Shown piece by piece: positions 46,236 through 56,644 of a DNA stretch of 64,000 nt. How positions within the stretch are numbered: the first letter of the stretch is position 1; every line of letters begins with the position of its first letter. Position numbers and translations under genes: made by a program. This stretch comes from Aliivibrio salmonicida LFI1238 (GTDB taxonomy: Bacteria > Pseudomonadota > Gammaproteobacteria > Enterobacterales > Vibrionaceae): positions 682,001 to 746,000 of the forward strand of contig NC_011313.1 in NCBI RefSeq assembly GCF_000196495.1, written 5' to 3'. Under the pieces are notes generated by a model that made no database searches, had not been told where the DNA came from, and saw nothing but the letters and a program-made list of their open reading frames with translations.

Positions 46236-46760
46236 ATGAGTGGTAACAGCATTATAGTAATGGGTGTGTGTGCAAGTGGTAAAAGTACGATTGGCGAAAA
46301 AATAGCACAGCACCTTGGCGCAAAATTTATTGACGGCGATGACCTACATCCAAAAGCTAACATACAAAAAATGTCACGTGGCGAGCCACTTAATGACGAT
46401 GATCGTAAGCCTTGGTTAGAGCGTATCCGTGACGCTGCATTCAGTTTAGAAAGTAAGAATGAACAAGGCATTATTGTGTGTTCAGCGTTGAAAAAAAGTT
46501 ACCGAGATCAAATCCGCGATGGAAACCAAAATGTAACCTTCCTTTTTCTTGATGGCAGTTTTGATCTGATCATGAGTCGAATGACCGCACGTAAGGGCCA
46601 TTTTATGAAATCTAATATGGTAGAAAGCCAATTTAATACATTAGAGCGCCCTGATAATGAAGATCAAGTAGCCGTTGTCGATATAGACACTGACATTGAT
46701 ACCATCGTTAAGCATTCTATTGTGGCGCTAAATGATCTAAAAGATAAAACAACAGCATAA
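46236..46760 (+). CDS. gntK: Gluconokinase
   Basis: A 174-aa kinase that makes 6-phosphogluconate from gluconate. P-loop GVCASGKSTIGEKIA at residue 10, then FIDGDDLHPKANIQKMSRG, LNDDDRKPWL and a typical CSALKKSYRD. Ribosome site AGGAG before the ATG. It is followed 10 bases later by edd, as one operon. Confidence 0.95.
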   Translation: MSGNSIIVMGVCASGKSTIGEKIAQHLGAKFIDGDDLHPKANIQKMSRGEPLNDDDRKPWLERIRDAAFSLESKNEQGIIVCSALKKSYRDQIRDGNQNVTFLFLDGSFDLIMSRMTARKGHFMKSNMVESQFNTLERPDNEDQVAVVDIDTDIDTIVKHSIVALNDLKDKTTA

Positions 46761-46770
46761 AGGTAGCACT

Positions 46771-48570
46771 ATGATTCATAAAACGATTATTTCGGTAACT
46801 CAACGAATTACAGAGCGTAGCCAAACCCTTCGCGCTGCTTTCATGAAAAAAACAGAAGAACAAAAACTAAGTGGGAAAGGAAAAGCGTCACTCTCTTGCG
46901 GTAATTTAGCTCACGCCGTTGCCGCGTCTTGTTCTACTGAAAAAGCAAACATTCTGAATTTAACAAGCATGAATTTAGCGATCATTACCGCTTATAACGA
47001 CATGCTTAGCGCACACCAAGTTTACAAAACTTACCCTGACCAAATTAAACAAATCTTGGCGCAGTATGGGCACACAGCTCAAATAGCAGGAGGTGTCCCT
47101 GCTATGTGTGACGGTGTAACACAAGGACAAGCAGGCATGGATATGTCTCTTTTCTCTCGTGATTTAATTGCACAAGCAACGGCATTCTCATTAAGCCATA
47201 ACATGTTTGATGGCACGTTATTACTCGGTATTTGTGACAAAATAGCACCTGGACAGGTCATGGGCGCATTAACGTATGCTCATTTACCTACCGCTTTTAT
47301 ACCTGCGGGCCCTATGTCTACCGGCGTCACTAATGATGAGAAAGTAGATGTTCGTCAAAAATATGCAGCAGGTAAAATCGGACGTGATGCTTTATTAGAA
47401 ATGGAATGCGGTTCTTATCATTCCCCGGGAACTTGTACGTTTTATGGTACAGCAAATACAAATCAACTCGTTTTTGAAGCGATGGGATTAATGCTTCCCG
47501 GCTCCGCTTTTGTTGCTCCTCATACCGAATTACGTGACGCATTAACAGAACACGCAACAATACGTATTGCATCAATGACCGCTGATTCATCAAATTATCG
47601 CCCTCTTTGTGATGTCATTACAGAAAAAAGCGTTGTTAATGGTGTCGTTGCTTTACTCGCCTCTGGTGGCAGTACAAACCACACTATTCATCTTGTGGCG
47701 ATGGCTCGCGCGGCGGGCATTCATCTTACATGGCAAGATTTCAGCGACTTATCTGATATTGTTCCACTTCTTGTTAATGTTTATCCAAATGGATCTGCTG
47801 ATATCAATGAATTTGAACGTGCTGGTGGCGTACCAATGCTAATGAAGCGTTTGAATGAAAATGGGTTACTAAATACCGATGCACTGCCCGCTTTTGGTGA
47901 TTTTTCTGACTACATGAAGCGTCCAAGCTTAATTGATAATAAGCTAGAATGGCATGACTGTGGAGAAACAACCAATCCTGCGGTCATCGCCTCATCAGGT
48001 TCTGTATTCCAACGTTCTGGTGGCATCAAAATGCTATCAGGAAACCTTGGTAAATCTGTTATCAAAGTTTCAGCCGTTGCTGAACAACATCGCATTATTG
48101 AAGCGCCAGCGAAAATATTTCATTGCCAGCATGAGGTCGAAGCCGCCTATAAACGTGGGGAACTAAATCAAGATTGTATCGTAGTTGTCCGTTTCAATGG
48201 CCCAGCAGCGAATGGGATGCCAGAGCTTCACAAACTGATGCCAATTTTAGGTAACATTCAAAAATCAGGTTACCAAGTTGCCTTAGTGACTGACGGTCGC
48301 CTTTCTGGTGCATCAGGGAAAATCCCAGCAGCAATTCACATGTCTCCAGAAGCTCTTCGTGGTGGTGCAATCAGCTTAATTCAAGAAGGTGATATTATCC
48401 GCCTAGATGCAACGCAAGGTACCGTTAATAATCTTTCAGATACGAACCTTAGAGCAATTGAGCACTGTGATACAGAACTAAGCCAGCAAACATGGGGAAG
48501 AGACATTTTTAAAGTATTTAGAGATAACGTCTCTGGTGCTGATGAAGGCGCCTCATTCTTGTATAGCTAA
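46771..48570 (+). CDS. edd: 6-phosphogluconate dehydratase
   Basis: A 599-aa enzyme of the IlvD/Edd family that removes water from 6-phosphogluconate to give KDPG for Eda. Iron-sulfur cysteines appear in PAMCDGVTQGQAGM and GICDKIAPG; further motifs are GSYHSPGTCTFYGTANTNQ, ASGGSTNHTIHL, NGPAANGMPELHKL and VTDGRLSGASGKIPAAIH. Full length. It completes the Entner-Doudoroff route with gntK and eda. A terminator follows, shared with gntR. Confidence 0.95.
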   Translation: MIHKTIISVTQRITERSQTLRAAFMKKTEEQKLSGKGKASLSCGNLAHAVAASCSTEKANILNLTSMNLAIITAYNDMLSAHQVYKTYPDQIKQILAQYGHTAQIAGGVPAMCDGVTQGQAGMDMSLFSRDLIAQATAFSLSHNMFDGTLLLGICDKIAPGQVMGALTYAHLPTAFIPAGPMSTGVTNDEKVDVRQKYAAGKIGRDALLEMECGSYHSPGTCTFYGTANTNQLVFEAMGLMLPGSAFVAPHTELRDALTEHATIRIASMTADSSNYRPLCDVITEKSVVNGVVALLASGGSTNHTIHLVAMARAAGIHLTWQDFSDLSDIVPLLVNVYPNGSADINEFERAGGVPMLMKRLNENGLLNTDALPAFGDFSDYMKRPSLIDNKLEWHDCGETTNPAVIASSGSVFQRSGGIKMLSGNLGKSVIKVSAVAEQHRIIEAPAKIFHCQHEVEAAYKRGELNQDCIVVVRFNGPAANGMPELHKLMPILGNIQKSGYQVALVTDGRLSGASGKIPAAIHMSPEALRGGAISLIQEGDIIRLDATQGTVNNLSDTNLRAIEHCDTELSQQTWGRDIFKVFRDNVSGADEGASFLYS

Positions 48571-48600
48571 ATGAGTCTCTAAATAAAAAACACCAATAAA

Positions 48601-48635
48601 TAAAAGAGGGCTTATTCATAATAAGCCCTCTTTTA
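48601..48635. terminator. Bidirectional terminator between edd and gntR
   Basis: A 16-bp perfect stem (TAAAAGAGGGCTTATT and its complement) with a 3-base loop, flanked by A- and T-rich runs, between convergent genes. Confidence 0.9.
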
Positions 48636-48664
48636 TATCTATGATTATCTTACGTTGTCATTGA

Positions 48665-49678
48665 TTACAGACTATCGCCTTCAGTCAATGAAAAGCCCAT
48701 ATCGACCACTTTCTGATCTTGTCTTTTATTCGCTAAAGCATCTAATAATAATTCTGCACTTTTTTTACCAATGTCAAAGCGAGGCGTATCAACACTAACC
48801 AGTCTTGGCGAGATAGCTTGACCAATATCTAACGCATTATAACCTACAATACTGATGTCATTAGGAACCGAAATACCTCTATGCGCACATTCCATCATTG
48901 CACCAATAGCGATATCATCATTAGTACAAAAGATACCATCAAGCTCAGGCATAAGCTCAAGCCCTTCAATTAACAAGGCTCCACCTAACGTAAAACTTGA
49001 ATGTTCATCAGTCAAAATATGACGAGCAAGCAAACCAGCTTCGATCATTGCTTTATCATACCCTTGTCGGCGCAGCTTCGTTCGAGTATCTAAACGAGCC
49101 CCAAAATACATAATATGACGTTTGCCACTGGCTATCATTTGGGTCACTACATGGTATGCAGCCTCCATATGATCCAGCCCTACCGCCATGTCTATTGGGT
49201 TTTCTGGTAATTCCATCGTTTCAACAACAGGAACGCCCGCGGACTTAAGCATTTGACGAGTTCTATCAGTATGTTTCGTTTCTGTTAAGATCAAACCATC
49301 CACTTGATATGAAAGTAGAAATGAAATTTGTTCCTCTTCTTCTAATTCATCATAATTACAATGCGCAATCAGTGTTTGATAACCACGTTCTTTCGTGACT
49401 TGCTCAATACCTTGAACTAAATTGGCAAAAACTTGATTAGATAAAGATGGGAGAAGAATGCCAATCGCTTTACTGGAAGATTTAGATAACATTGCTGGAG
49501 CGCGGTTTTGAATATAGCCAAGCTCATTAATCATCGCGGATATTTTTTCGCGCGTTTTTTCTGCGACCGAATTCGGATCACGAATAAACCTAGAAACCGT
49601 CATTTTTGTCACGCCAACCCGGTCAGCGATGTCTTGTAATGTCGGTCGCGTTTTACGCTGTGTATGTAAATTACTCAT
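48665..49678 (-). CDS. gntR: Gluconate repressor GntR (LacI family)
   Basis: A 337-aa LacI-type repressor starting at the ATG at 49678 (MSNLHTQRK), preceded by GAGAG; ten in-frame codons upstream lack a ribosome site. The helix-turn-helix is TLQDIADRVGVTKMTVSRFI, with hinge PAMLSKSSSKAIGILLPS, then the sugar-binding core. It should repress gntP-eda and gntK-edd by binding at 46133-46160. A site before its own gene (49694-49707) suggests autoregulation. Confidence 0.9.
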   Translation of the reverse strand: MSNLHTQRKTRPTLQDIADRVGVTKMTVSRFIRDPNSVAEKTREKISAMINELGYIQNRAPAMLSKSSSKAIGILLPSLSNQVFANLVQGIEQVTKERGYQTLIAHCNYDELEEEEQISFLLSYQVDGLILTETKHTDRTRQMLKSAGVPVVETMELPENPIDMAVGLDHMEAAYHVVTQMIASGKRHIMYFGARLDTRTKLRRQGYDKAMIEAGLLARHILTDEHSSFTLGGALLIEGLELMPELDGIFCTNDDIAIGAMMECAHRGISVPNDISIVGYNALDIGQAISPRLVSVDTPRFDIGKKSAELLLDALANKRQDQKVVDMGFSLTEGDSL

Positions 49679-49693
49679 AAAACTCTCAATCAA

Positions 49694-49707
49694 TGTTACT
49701 TGTAACA
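49694..49707. promoter_or_regulatory. Likely GntR operator of gntR itself
   Basis: TGTTACTTGTAACA, the same GTTACnnGTAAC form as in the gntP/gntK region, about 16 bases upstream of the gntR start. Autoregulation is inferred. Confidence 0.7.
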
Positions 49708-49954
49708 AGTAAACCAGTTGTATGTCATCATTTCAATAACTTACTAATAATTTAAGTCATTAATTGCGACACTTACAAAAATATAAGTAACGTTTGATTA
49801 ACCAACCACCTTATTTTTACCATTTTTGACTTTCAAGGTTATTACTTAATCAAATTAGCGTCATTACAACAAAACCACCACACAGCGTAACTTCCCTTTA
49901 CTCTTGCTACTTTGCCGTTAAAATAGCGTTTTTGATTTTTAAAGGATTCACGCT

Positions 49955-50890
49955 ATGTCCATTCAATGGTACCCGGGCCACATGCACAAAGCTCAAAAAG
50001 AGATCGCAGAAGTGATCCCTAAAATGGATGTGATCATTGAAGTACTTGATGCTCGTATCCCTTTCAGTAGTGAGAATCCAATGATCGCCTCTCTACGTCA
50101 AGATAAGCCTTGTATTAAAGTATTGAACAAGCGTGATTTAGCTGATCCAGAAGTGACTCAACTTTGGATTGAGCATCTTGAGAAAGAGCAAGGTGTCACA
50201 GCAATGGCAGTGACAACTAACAACCCAGATGAAATCCATAAAATTATGGAAAGATGCCGTAAATTAGTTCCACACCGTGAAGCGATGGGTAAAAATGTAC
50301 GTACTATGATCATGGGTATCCCAAACGTAGGGAAATCAACCATCATTAATACACTTGCTGGCCGAATGATTGCAATCACGGGTAACCAACCAGCAGTAAC
50401 ACGTCGCCAACAACGAATTAATCTTCAAAATGGTGTGGTTCTTTCTGATACCCCAGGGATTTTGTGGCCAAAAGTAGAGAACCCACACAGTGGTTTCCGT
50501 CTTGCTGCAACTGGTGCGGTAAAAGATACGGCAATGGAATACGATGAAGTTGCTTTCTATACCGTTGAGTATCTAGCACAGCAATATCCAGAACGTTTAA
50601 AAGAGCGTTACAATTTAGAAGATTTGCCAGATAACGATTTAGAATTAATGGAAGCCATTGGTCGCAGTCGTGGTTGTTTACAATCTGGTGGACGAATCAA
50701 TATCTACAAAGCGTCTGAAATTCTACTTCATGAACTTCGCTCTGGTACATTAGGTCAATTGACTCTAGAACGACCTGAAATGATTTCAGCTGAATTAGAA
50801 CAAGTTGAGCGTGATGCTGCGTTAAAAATTGAATTACAGATTAAGAAAAAAGAAGAACGTCGTAAGCGTTACTTAAAAAATAAACGTTAA
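49955..50890 (+). CDS. ylqF: Ribosome-assembly GTPase YlqF/RbgA family
   Basis: A 311-aa circularly permuted GTPase. The G4 motif comes first (KVLNKRDLAD, about 57), then G1 (GIPNVGKST, about 125), and G3 (LSDTPGILWP, about 169). The N-terminus IQWYPGHMHKAQKEI and C-terminal helical, Lys-rich tail are typical. In Bacillus RbgA matures the 50S subunit; in gamma-proteobacteria the role is less studied. Monocistronic, with its own terminator. Confidence 0.88.
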   Translation: MSIQWYPGHMHKAQKEIAEVIPKMDVIIEVLDARIPFSSENPMIASLRQDKPCIKVLNKRDLADPEVTQLWIEHLEKEQGVTAMAVTTNNPDEIHKIMERCRKLVPHREAMGKNVRTMIMGIPNVGKSTIINTLAGRMIAITGNQPAVTRRQQRINLQNGVVLSDTPGILWPKVENPHSGFRLAATGAVKDTAMEYDEVAFYTVEYLAQQYPERLKERYNLEDLPDNDLELMEAIGRSRGCLQSGGRINIYKASEILLHELRSGTLGQLTLERPEMISAELEQVERDAALKIELQIKKKEERRKRYLKNKR

Positions 50891-50906
50891 TTCTTTTAGC
50901 TCCAAT

Positions 50907-50937
50907 AAAAAAGAGACCAATCATAGGTCTCTTTTTT
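50907..50937. terminator. Terminator between ylqF and COG0523 gene
   Basis: A 12-bp stem AAAAAAGAGACC / GGTCTCTTTTTT with a 7-base loop, between convergent genes. Confidence 0.9.
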
Positions 50938-50966
50938 ATGCATTTATATTAATAAAAACAACATTC

Positions 50967-51980
50967 TTACTCTTTATCGTTAATCAATAAACTCAGTAAT
51001 ACTTCTTCTAACGTGTCCCAAGGCAATAATTGAGTATCAATCACTTCTAGTTTTGATTCCATGCCATCAAGACTTAACTGATTGACTGACACCACACGAT
51101 TTGCCACATTAAAAGCATAAAAGCCTTTGTTCGTGTTCATTACCGCTTTAATTCGCTCAGCATTCAAATCCGACAACATCGAAAACAGCTCATCAAAATC
51201 AAATACCGATTCCGCACCAAAGAACCAACCACAGCTAACATAGCCTTGACCCTTATTTTCTTTACGAAGAAATTTTTGTCCAGGTTCCAGTATCATTTCC
51301 ACAATATCTTGCTCTGCATGATGGTGATGATGCTCTTCTATCGTCAATTCAACCGTTCTGTCTTCATCTAACCAATGTAAAGGCAGTTCACCATGATTGA
51401 TCGTTGCAGTCTTTGGTTGATGAGGTAACGATTTTGCCCATGAAGAAAATAAACATTTATCGTAGTCTGAAGCCATGTCCATTTTCGTTGCCACGATCAC
51501 ATCAGAAATACCGAGTTGGTCATTAAAATTTTGATTGCTGGTGTACTTCTCATCCGACAAATTTCGAGGATCTACAAGCCCGATGGTTGATTTTAAATCA
51601 ATGTATTTTTCATAGTTTTCAGATTGGAGAATCGCAATGATCTTTTTAGGATGCCCTAAGCCTGTTGGCTCAATGATTAAACGATCTGGTTTTTGACGCA
51701 ATAGCGCATTAATCCCAACTGACATAGGTAAACCAGCAGTACAACACATACAACCACCAGGCACTTCTTTTATTAATGCCCCTGCTTCAGATAAGAAAGC
51801 ACCATCAATACCCACCTCACCAAATTCATTGACTAAAACAGCCCAAGATTCGCCTTCAGGTTTGTTCTTCAATAACTGCAAGATAGTGGTTGTTTTCCCT
51901 ACCCCTAAGAAACCGGTAATAATATTTGTTGGGATCTTTTTCATTGGTTTAACCATCATAATTTGTATTTCTTTTATCAT
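50967..51980 (-). CDS. COG0523 (CobW-like) metal-chaperone GTPase
   Basis: A GTPase of the G3E family: Walker A GFLGVGKTTTIL, Walker B-like VNEFGEVGIDG, metal site GGCMCCTAG (CxCC), and TKMD as base-recognition motif. A His run, EEHHHHHAE, near residue 225 and a C-terminal CobW_C domain follow. Such proteins (YjiA/YeiR/ZagA) deliver or guard zinc. The first ATG (51980) stands too close to its GAGG; inner ATGs at 51959 or 51944 are alternatives and would fit the conserved start KKIPTNIITGFLG. Not in an operon. Confidence 0.87.
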   Translation of the reverse strand: MIKEIQIMMVKPMKKIPTNIITGFLGVGKTTTILQLLKNKPEGESWAVLVNEFGEVGIDGAFLSEAGALIKEVPGGCMCCTAGLPMSVGINALLRQKPDRLIIEPTGLGHPKKIIAILQSENYEKYIDLKSTIGLVDPRNLSDEKYTSNQNFNDQLGISDVIVATKMDMASDYDKCLFSSWAKSLPHQPKTATINHGELPLHWLDEDRTVELTIEEHHHHHAEQDIVEMILEPGQKFLRKENKGQGYVSCGWFFGAESVFDFDELFSMLSDLNAERIKAVMNTNKGFYAFNVANRVVSVNQLSLDGMESKLEVIDTQLLPWDTLEEVLLSLLINDKE

Positions 51981-52169
51981 ACCTCTTTCATGTCCCTTGC
52001 GACCACTTATTTATCTAAACGCGTTGATTTAATTTACAAAATTGATTACATAAATACGCTATTTAGGTTATGTTAACGGCATGTAGAAAGCAAAATCTGC
52101 ACACGTATTCCTTGTTTAATCATTCATTAGATTAAACAAACAATTTCTTTATAATTATAGGCTTAAAGT

Positions 52170-53993
52170 ATGTTTAAATTCTTTGAGCGGATCACTACCG
52201 CTTTCCCTGAACAAGAACCAGAACAACCACCAAAAGGGTTGTATGCTTTTTGTCGCCATTACACCAAAGGGTTCGGAGTTCCTTTAATCGGCATGTCAGT
52301 ACTTAGTGCTATCATCGCCATGGTTGAAGTGTCTCTTTTTGGGTTTATGGGGCAATTAGTTGATTGGCTATCCACTCATAACAGAGACACCTTTTTAGCA
52401 CAGGAAGGACAAACCTTAATGTGGTTAGGTATTCTTGTTGTTATTGGAATGCCAATTTTAATCTTGATGCATTCATTAATTACACACCAAACGTTATTGG
52501 GTAATTATCCAATGGCTATTCGCTGGCAAGCGCATCGATACCTTTTAAAACAAAGTGTTTCTTTTTATTCAGATGATTTTGCTGGTCGTATTGCAACAAA
52601 AGTAATGCAAACCTCATTATCGGTCCGTGAAACCGTAATGAAGCTACTTGATGTGCTTATCTATATTTCTGTTTATTTTACCTCCATGATTGTGATGGTA
52701 GGAAAGGCAGATTGGCGTCTCATGTTACCTATGCTTATTTGGCTTGCGGCATACATTGCAATTCAATTTTACTTCGTCCCTAGAATGAAAGCCGTTTCAG
52801 AGAAGCAGGCCGATGCTCGTTCTACAATGACAGGACGCATTGTCGACAGTTACACCAACATCAATACGATCAAATTGTTCAGCCACAGTAAGCGCGAAAC
52901 TGAATACGCGAAAGAAGGCATGGACGATTTTTTAGTGACGGTTCATAAACAAATGCGTTTAGCTACTGGCATTAATATCTCTGTAGAGATCATTAACTAC
53001 TTATTAGTCTTCTCAATTACCGCGGTTTCTATCATGCTGTGGATTGATAATGAGTTATCTGTTGGGGCTATTGCGATTGCGATCAGTTTAGCGTTACGTA
53101 TCAATGGTATGTCTCATTGGATCATGTGGGAAATAAGCTCCCTATTTGAAAACCTAGGCACGGTGACGGATGGAATGAATACCTTATCCAAACCAATTAC
53201 CATCAATGATAAACCTGACGCTACAGAGCTTTCTGTTAAGCATGGAAATATTCAATTTAAGAATGTTAACTTCCATTATGGCGAGAACAAAGGAGTTATT
53301 AATAATCTAAACCTTGATATCAAACCGGGAGAAAAAATAGGGTTGGTGGGACGTTCTGGTGCTGGTAAATCAACATTAGTGAACTTGTTACTTCGTTTCC
53401 ATGATATTGAATCAGGGTCTATATCTATTGATGGCCATGATATTCGCGATGTTTCTCAAGATTCACTACGTAGTCAGATAGGCATGGTGAGCCAAGATAC
53501 TTCCCTACTTCATCGCTCTATTCGTGACAATATCAAATATGGTCGTCCTGATGCGTCTGATGAAGAGTTGTTTGCAGCAACCAGACAAGCACAAGCTCAT
53601 GAGTTTATAGAAACCTTAACGGATTCTTATGGCAGTACTGGCTATGATGCACAAGTTGGTGAAAGAGGAGTGAAACTCTCTGGTGGTCAACGCCAACGAG
53701 TTGCTATATCTCGCGTGTTGTTAAAAGATGCCCCTCTATTGATTTTAGATGAGGCAACCTCTGCACTTGATTCTGAAGTAGAATCCGCTATTCAAGACAG
53801 CCTAGATGAATTAATGGAAGGAAAAACCGTTATTGCTATTGCTCATCGTCTATCAACGATTGCCGCAATGGATCGCTTAATTGTCATGGACCAAGGCCAA
53901 GTTGTTGAGCAAGGAACCCATAAAGAACTCGTTGAGTTCGGCGGTATTTATGCCCAATTATGGACCCATCAAACTGGTGGCTTTATAAAATAA
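52170..53993 (+). CDS. ABC transporter, fused membrane and ATPase domains
   Basis: A 607-aa half transporter. Membrane domain about 30-330 with six segments, then ATPase domain with Walker A GRSGAGKST, Q-loop MVSQDTSLLHRSI, signature LSGGQRQR, Walker B LLILDEATSALDSE and H-loop IAIAHRLST. It works as a homodimer or with a second half. Relatives export drugs or lipids. No partner gene adjoins; a hairpin terminator follows. Substrate unknown. Confidence 0.9.
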   Translation: MFKFFERITTAFPEQEPEQPPKGLYAFCRHYTKGFGVPLIGMSVLSAIIAMVEVSLFGFMGQLVDWLSTHNRDTFLAQEGQTLMWLGILVVIGMPILILMHSLITHQTLLGNYPMAIRWQAHRYLLKQSVSFYSDDFAGRIATKVMQTSLSVRETVMKLLDVLIYISVYFTSMIVMVGKADWRLMLPMLIWLAAYIAIQFYFVPRMKAVSEKQADARSTMTGRIVDSYTNINTIKLFSHSKRETEYAKEGMDDFLVTVHKQMRLATGINISVEIINYLLVFSITAVSIMLWIDNELSVGAIAIAISLALRINGMSHWIMWEISSLFENLGTVTDGMNTLSKPITINDKPDATELSVKHGNIQFKNVNFHYGENKGVINNLNLDIKPGEKIGLVGRSGAGKSTLVNLLLRFHDIESGSISIDGHDIRDVSQDSLRSQIGMVSQDTSLLHRSIRDNIKYGRPDASDEELFAATRQAQAHEFIETLTDSYGSTGYDAQVGERGVKLSGGQRQRVAISRVLLKDAPLLILDEATSALDSEVESAIQDSLDELMEGKTVIAIAHRLSTIAAMDRLIVMDQGQVVEQGTHKELVEFGGIYAQLWTHQTGGFIK

Positions 53994-54019
53994 GCAATAG
54001 GTTATAAATACGTTACCTT

Positions 54020-54060
54020 AAAGCACGCTACTTTACGCAAATGTAATGGCGTGCTTTTTT
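54020..54060 (+). terminator. Terminator after ABC transporter
   Basis: AAAGCACGC / GCGTGCTTT stem at 54020-54028 and 54049-54057 with partly paired interior, followed by a T-run. Confidence 0.8.
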
Positions 54061-54175
54061 ATTTATACATTGTCTTATCAGTTTTAGGAAAATAGGTAAT
54101 AACACTCTGATTTTTAGTGGAATAAACCATTATTTTAGACTAAATTATAGAGATGATTTTTTAAAGGGTACACGA

Positions 54176-55157
54176 ATGACGCGAGGCCTATTTTCTTTAC
54201 TTATTGCTTTTCTGTTTATTCACACAATAAATAAAGCCTCAGCTCGTGAATTCACGCCTGCACAACAGTTTGAAGACGGCTCTTGTTCTCTCCGACAGCA
54301 ACATGATCACCTTCGGGATTGCAGATTTTAATCCCAATAGATACATTTCTAAAGATGAAAATCCAGATAACGGATTAGGAAGTTCAGACTCCGTTCAATT
54401 ACGAAATCAAATGACGGTTTATTCGTTGCCATACACCTTCACATTAAATGATGATGCAGATTCTTTATGGTCTCATGAGATAACGGTAAGAGCCTCTTAC
54501 GTCAATACCGACATTGATGTCAAGTTTCAAAATAAAGCGATCCCTGATTCAGATGTTGATGAAGTGTTCGGGCTGTATTCCGAATACGCTCAAAATTATA
54601 TTTTTGCAGAAAATTGGACCATCTCATTTGGTACTGCACTACACTTGATGCATTACCGTAATTCACACAGCTACAATAGTGTGTACAGCCAAAAGTTTTC
54701 TCCCGCTTTAGATGGTGTCTTTTATAACGTATCCACGAATGTATTTATGATTGAACCTAAAATGAGCTTCGAATATAAAAAAGTCGCGCCATGGGGAGAG
54801 TGGCGTTTTAACAACAGTTATCATTATGCTAACGGACAAGGTTTTGGTGGTTCATCAGACTACAGCTCAGAGGTTCATCCTGAGGTGTGGCGTTTTGTAA
54901 ATAGCGTACAATTACGTTACAACATGACCCGATGGAACCAGTTTGCTCAAGTATTGTACCTAAAAGCCAAACGTGTTGATCTTGGCGGCGATGTAAATAA
55001 GCCACTCGGAACCGATTATTATTATGAGTTCAATATTGCATGGTTAATCGATACGCGTAAATGGATCGATTTAGTAGATAATGTAGGCATTGGGTTTACT
55101 TTTAATGTCGGGAGTGCTCTTCGTGGTGGCAGTATTGTTCTTTTTTATGATGAATAA
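54176..55157 (+). pseudogene. Outer-membrane beta-barrel gene (Omp_AT type), frameshifted near the start
   Basis: The ATG at 54176, with AAAGGG upstream, starts a signal peptide MTRGLFSLLIAFLFIHTINKA but the frame hits a stop soon after. The rest of the gene, from about 54279 to 55157, is open in another frame (ALVLSDSNMITFGIADFNP and barrel strands to the end IVLFYDE). Removing one G at 54278-54279 (GACGGC to GACGC) joins both frames. The barrel part resembles the Vibrio solitary outer-membrane autotransporter-barrel family. The track-like alternative start (GTG 54246) would lack a signal peptide. Broken gene or sequencing error. Confidence 0.8.
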
Positions 55158-55376
55158 TCAAGTATATACACCTAATTTCATCAGCCATTAACAGTATTAT
55201 TATATTTTTTACATTAAGGCAACCCAAACCGCAGCAAAAAAGTGCTACTATCCGCTCCTGAAATTAAACAATATCAATCCAGTAAGTGAATTTAAATACA
55301 TAAATTTTTAATTTATTCTCGTACTTTCGTATTACTAGGACAGCCTATTGGTTTGATATTTGAACTTCGAGGTACT

Positions 55377-56600
55377 ATGACAAACACTCTATCTATCGGC
55401 GCACTAGAATCTTTTTTAATTGCCATCGCCGTACTTTTTCTAGGCCACCTAATCAACTCTAAAGTTGTGTTTTTTAAGAAATACAATATTCCAGAACCCA
55501 TTGTTGGCGGATTAATCGTCGCTTTTGCTATTACCGCTTTGCATTTTCAAGGGATTAATCTTGAGTTTTCATTGCCGCTACAAAGTACATTCATGTTGAT
55601 GTTCTTCAGTACTGTCGGTTTAGCAGCGAACTATACACAACTGATAAAAGGCGGAACAAAGGTATTCTTATTCCTTGCTGTTGCCTCTTTCTATATCATT
55701 ATTCAAAATGCAGTTGGTGTTAGTTTAGCAAGTGCTATGGGCTTAAATCCATTAATGGGTCTTATTGCTGGTTCGATCACTTTATCTGGTGGTCATGGTA
55801 CGGGTGCTGCTTGGTCCCAAACGTTTGCTGAAACTTATCATCTAAACACGCTAGAGCTAGCAATGGCATCTGCGACCTTTGGTTTGGTTATGGGTGGCTT
55901 AATCGGTAGCCCGATTGCACAAAAATTGATTCATAAACATAAATTAGAATCAGAATATGGCACCGGTGTGGATACCCATACCCGCTTTCCTGAACTCGTC
56001 ACTTACAATGAACGAGAAGAAGAAAAAGTGACGGCAAAAAAAGTGACCGAAACCTTATTCATTCTACTCATTTGTGTTGTAGGCGCTGGCCATTTAAGTG
56101 ATTTTGTAGGCAGCTTTGATATTGCTTGGCTTAAAATTCCTGATTTTGTTTACGCTTTATTTATTGGTGTTTTCATCACTAATATTACTGAGGTAACAAA
56201 AATCCATAAGATTGATACTGAAACTGTTGATATCTTAGGAACCGTTTCGTTGGCTCTGTTCTTAGCAATGGCATTAATGAGTTTAAAATTGTGGAACATC
56301 TTTGATCTTGCGATTCCACTTCTTATTATTTTATCGGTTCAAACCGTTGTTCTTGCTTTCTTCTCTTACTTTGTCACTTTCAGAGTAATGGGGTCAAACT
56401 ATGACGCCGCTGTTATGGCTGGTGGCCATTGTGGCTTTGGATTAGGAGCAACACCAACAGCAGTAATGAATATGGGCTCTTTAGTGTCTCGCTTTGGTCC
56501 ATCGCCACAAGCCTTTATGGTAGTTCCAATTGTTGGTGCTTTCTTTATTGATATAGTGAACTTAATTATTCTACAAACTTACATTAGCTTTATTGGTTAA
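55377..56600 (+). CDS. gltS: Sodium/glutamate symporter GltS, copy 1
   Basis: A 407-aa inner-membrane symporter importing glutamate with sodium. Start at the ATG at 55377 (MTNTLSIGALESF), with GAGGTAC upstream; eight codons further upstream are unlikely. Family motifs: NIPEPIVGGLIVAF, ITLSGGHGTGAAW and GGHCGFGLGATPTA, the reentrant-loop signatures. It is about 92 percent identical to the next gene by eye, and is separated from it by a terminator and a 269-base gap. So it is a tandem duplicate with its own signals. Confidence 0.93.
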   Translation: MTNTLSIGALESFLIAIAVLFLGHLINSKVVFFKKYNIPEPIVGGLIVAFAITALHFQGINLEFSLPLQSTFMLMFFSTVGLAANYTQLIKGGTKVFLFLAVASFYIIIQNAVGVSLASAMGLNPLMGLIAGSITLSGGHGTGAAWSQTFAETYHLNTLELAMASATFGLVMGGLIGSPIAQKLIHKHKLESEYGTGVDTHTRFPELVTYNEREEEKVTAKKVTETLFILLICVVGAGHLSDFVGSFDIAWLKIPDFVYALFIGVFITNITEVTKIHKIDTETVDILGTVSLALFLAMALMSLKLWNIFDLAIPLLIILSVQTVVLAFFSYFVTFRVMGSNYDAAVMAGGHCGFGLGATPTAVMNMGSLVSRFGPSPQAFMVVPIVGAFFIDIVNLIILQTYISFIG

Positions 56601-56644
56601 GTTACAACGTAATTAAAATATTCGCACTATAATGCGCTTACAAG

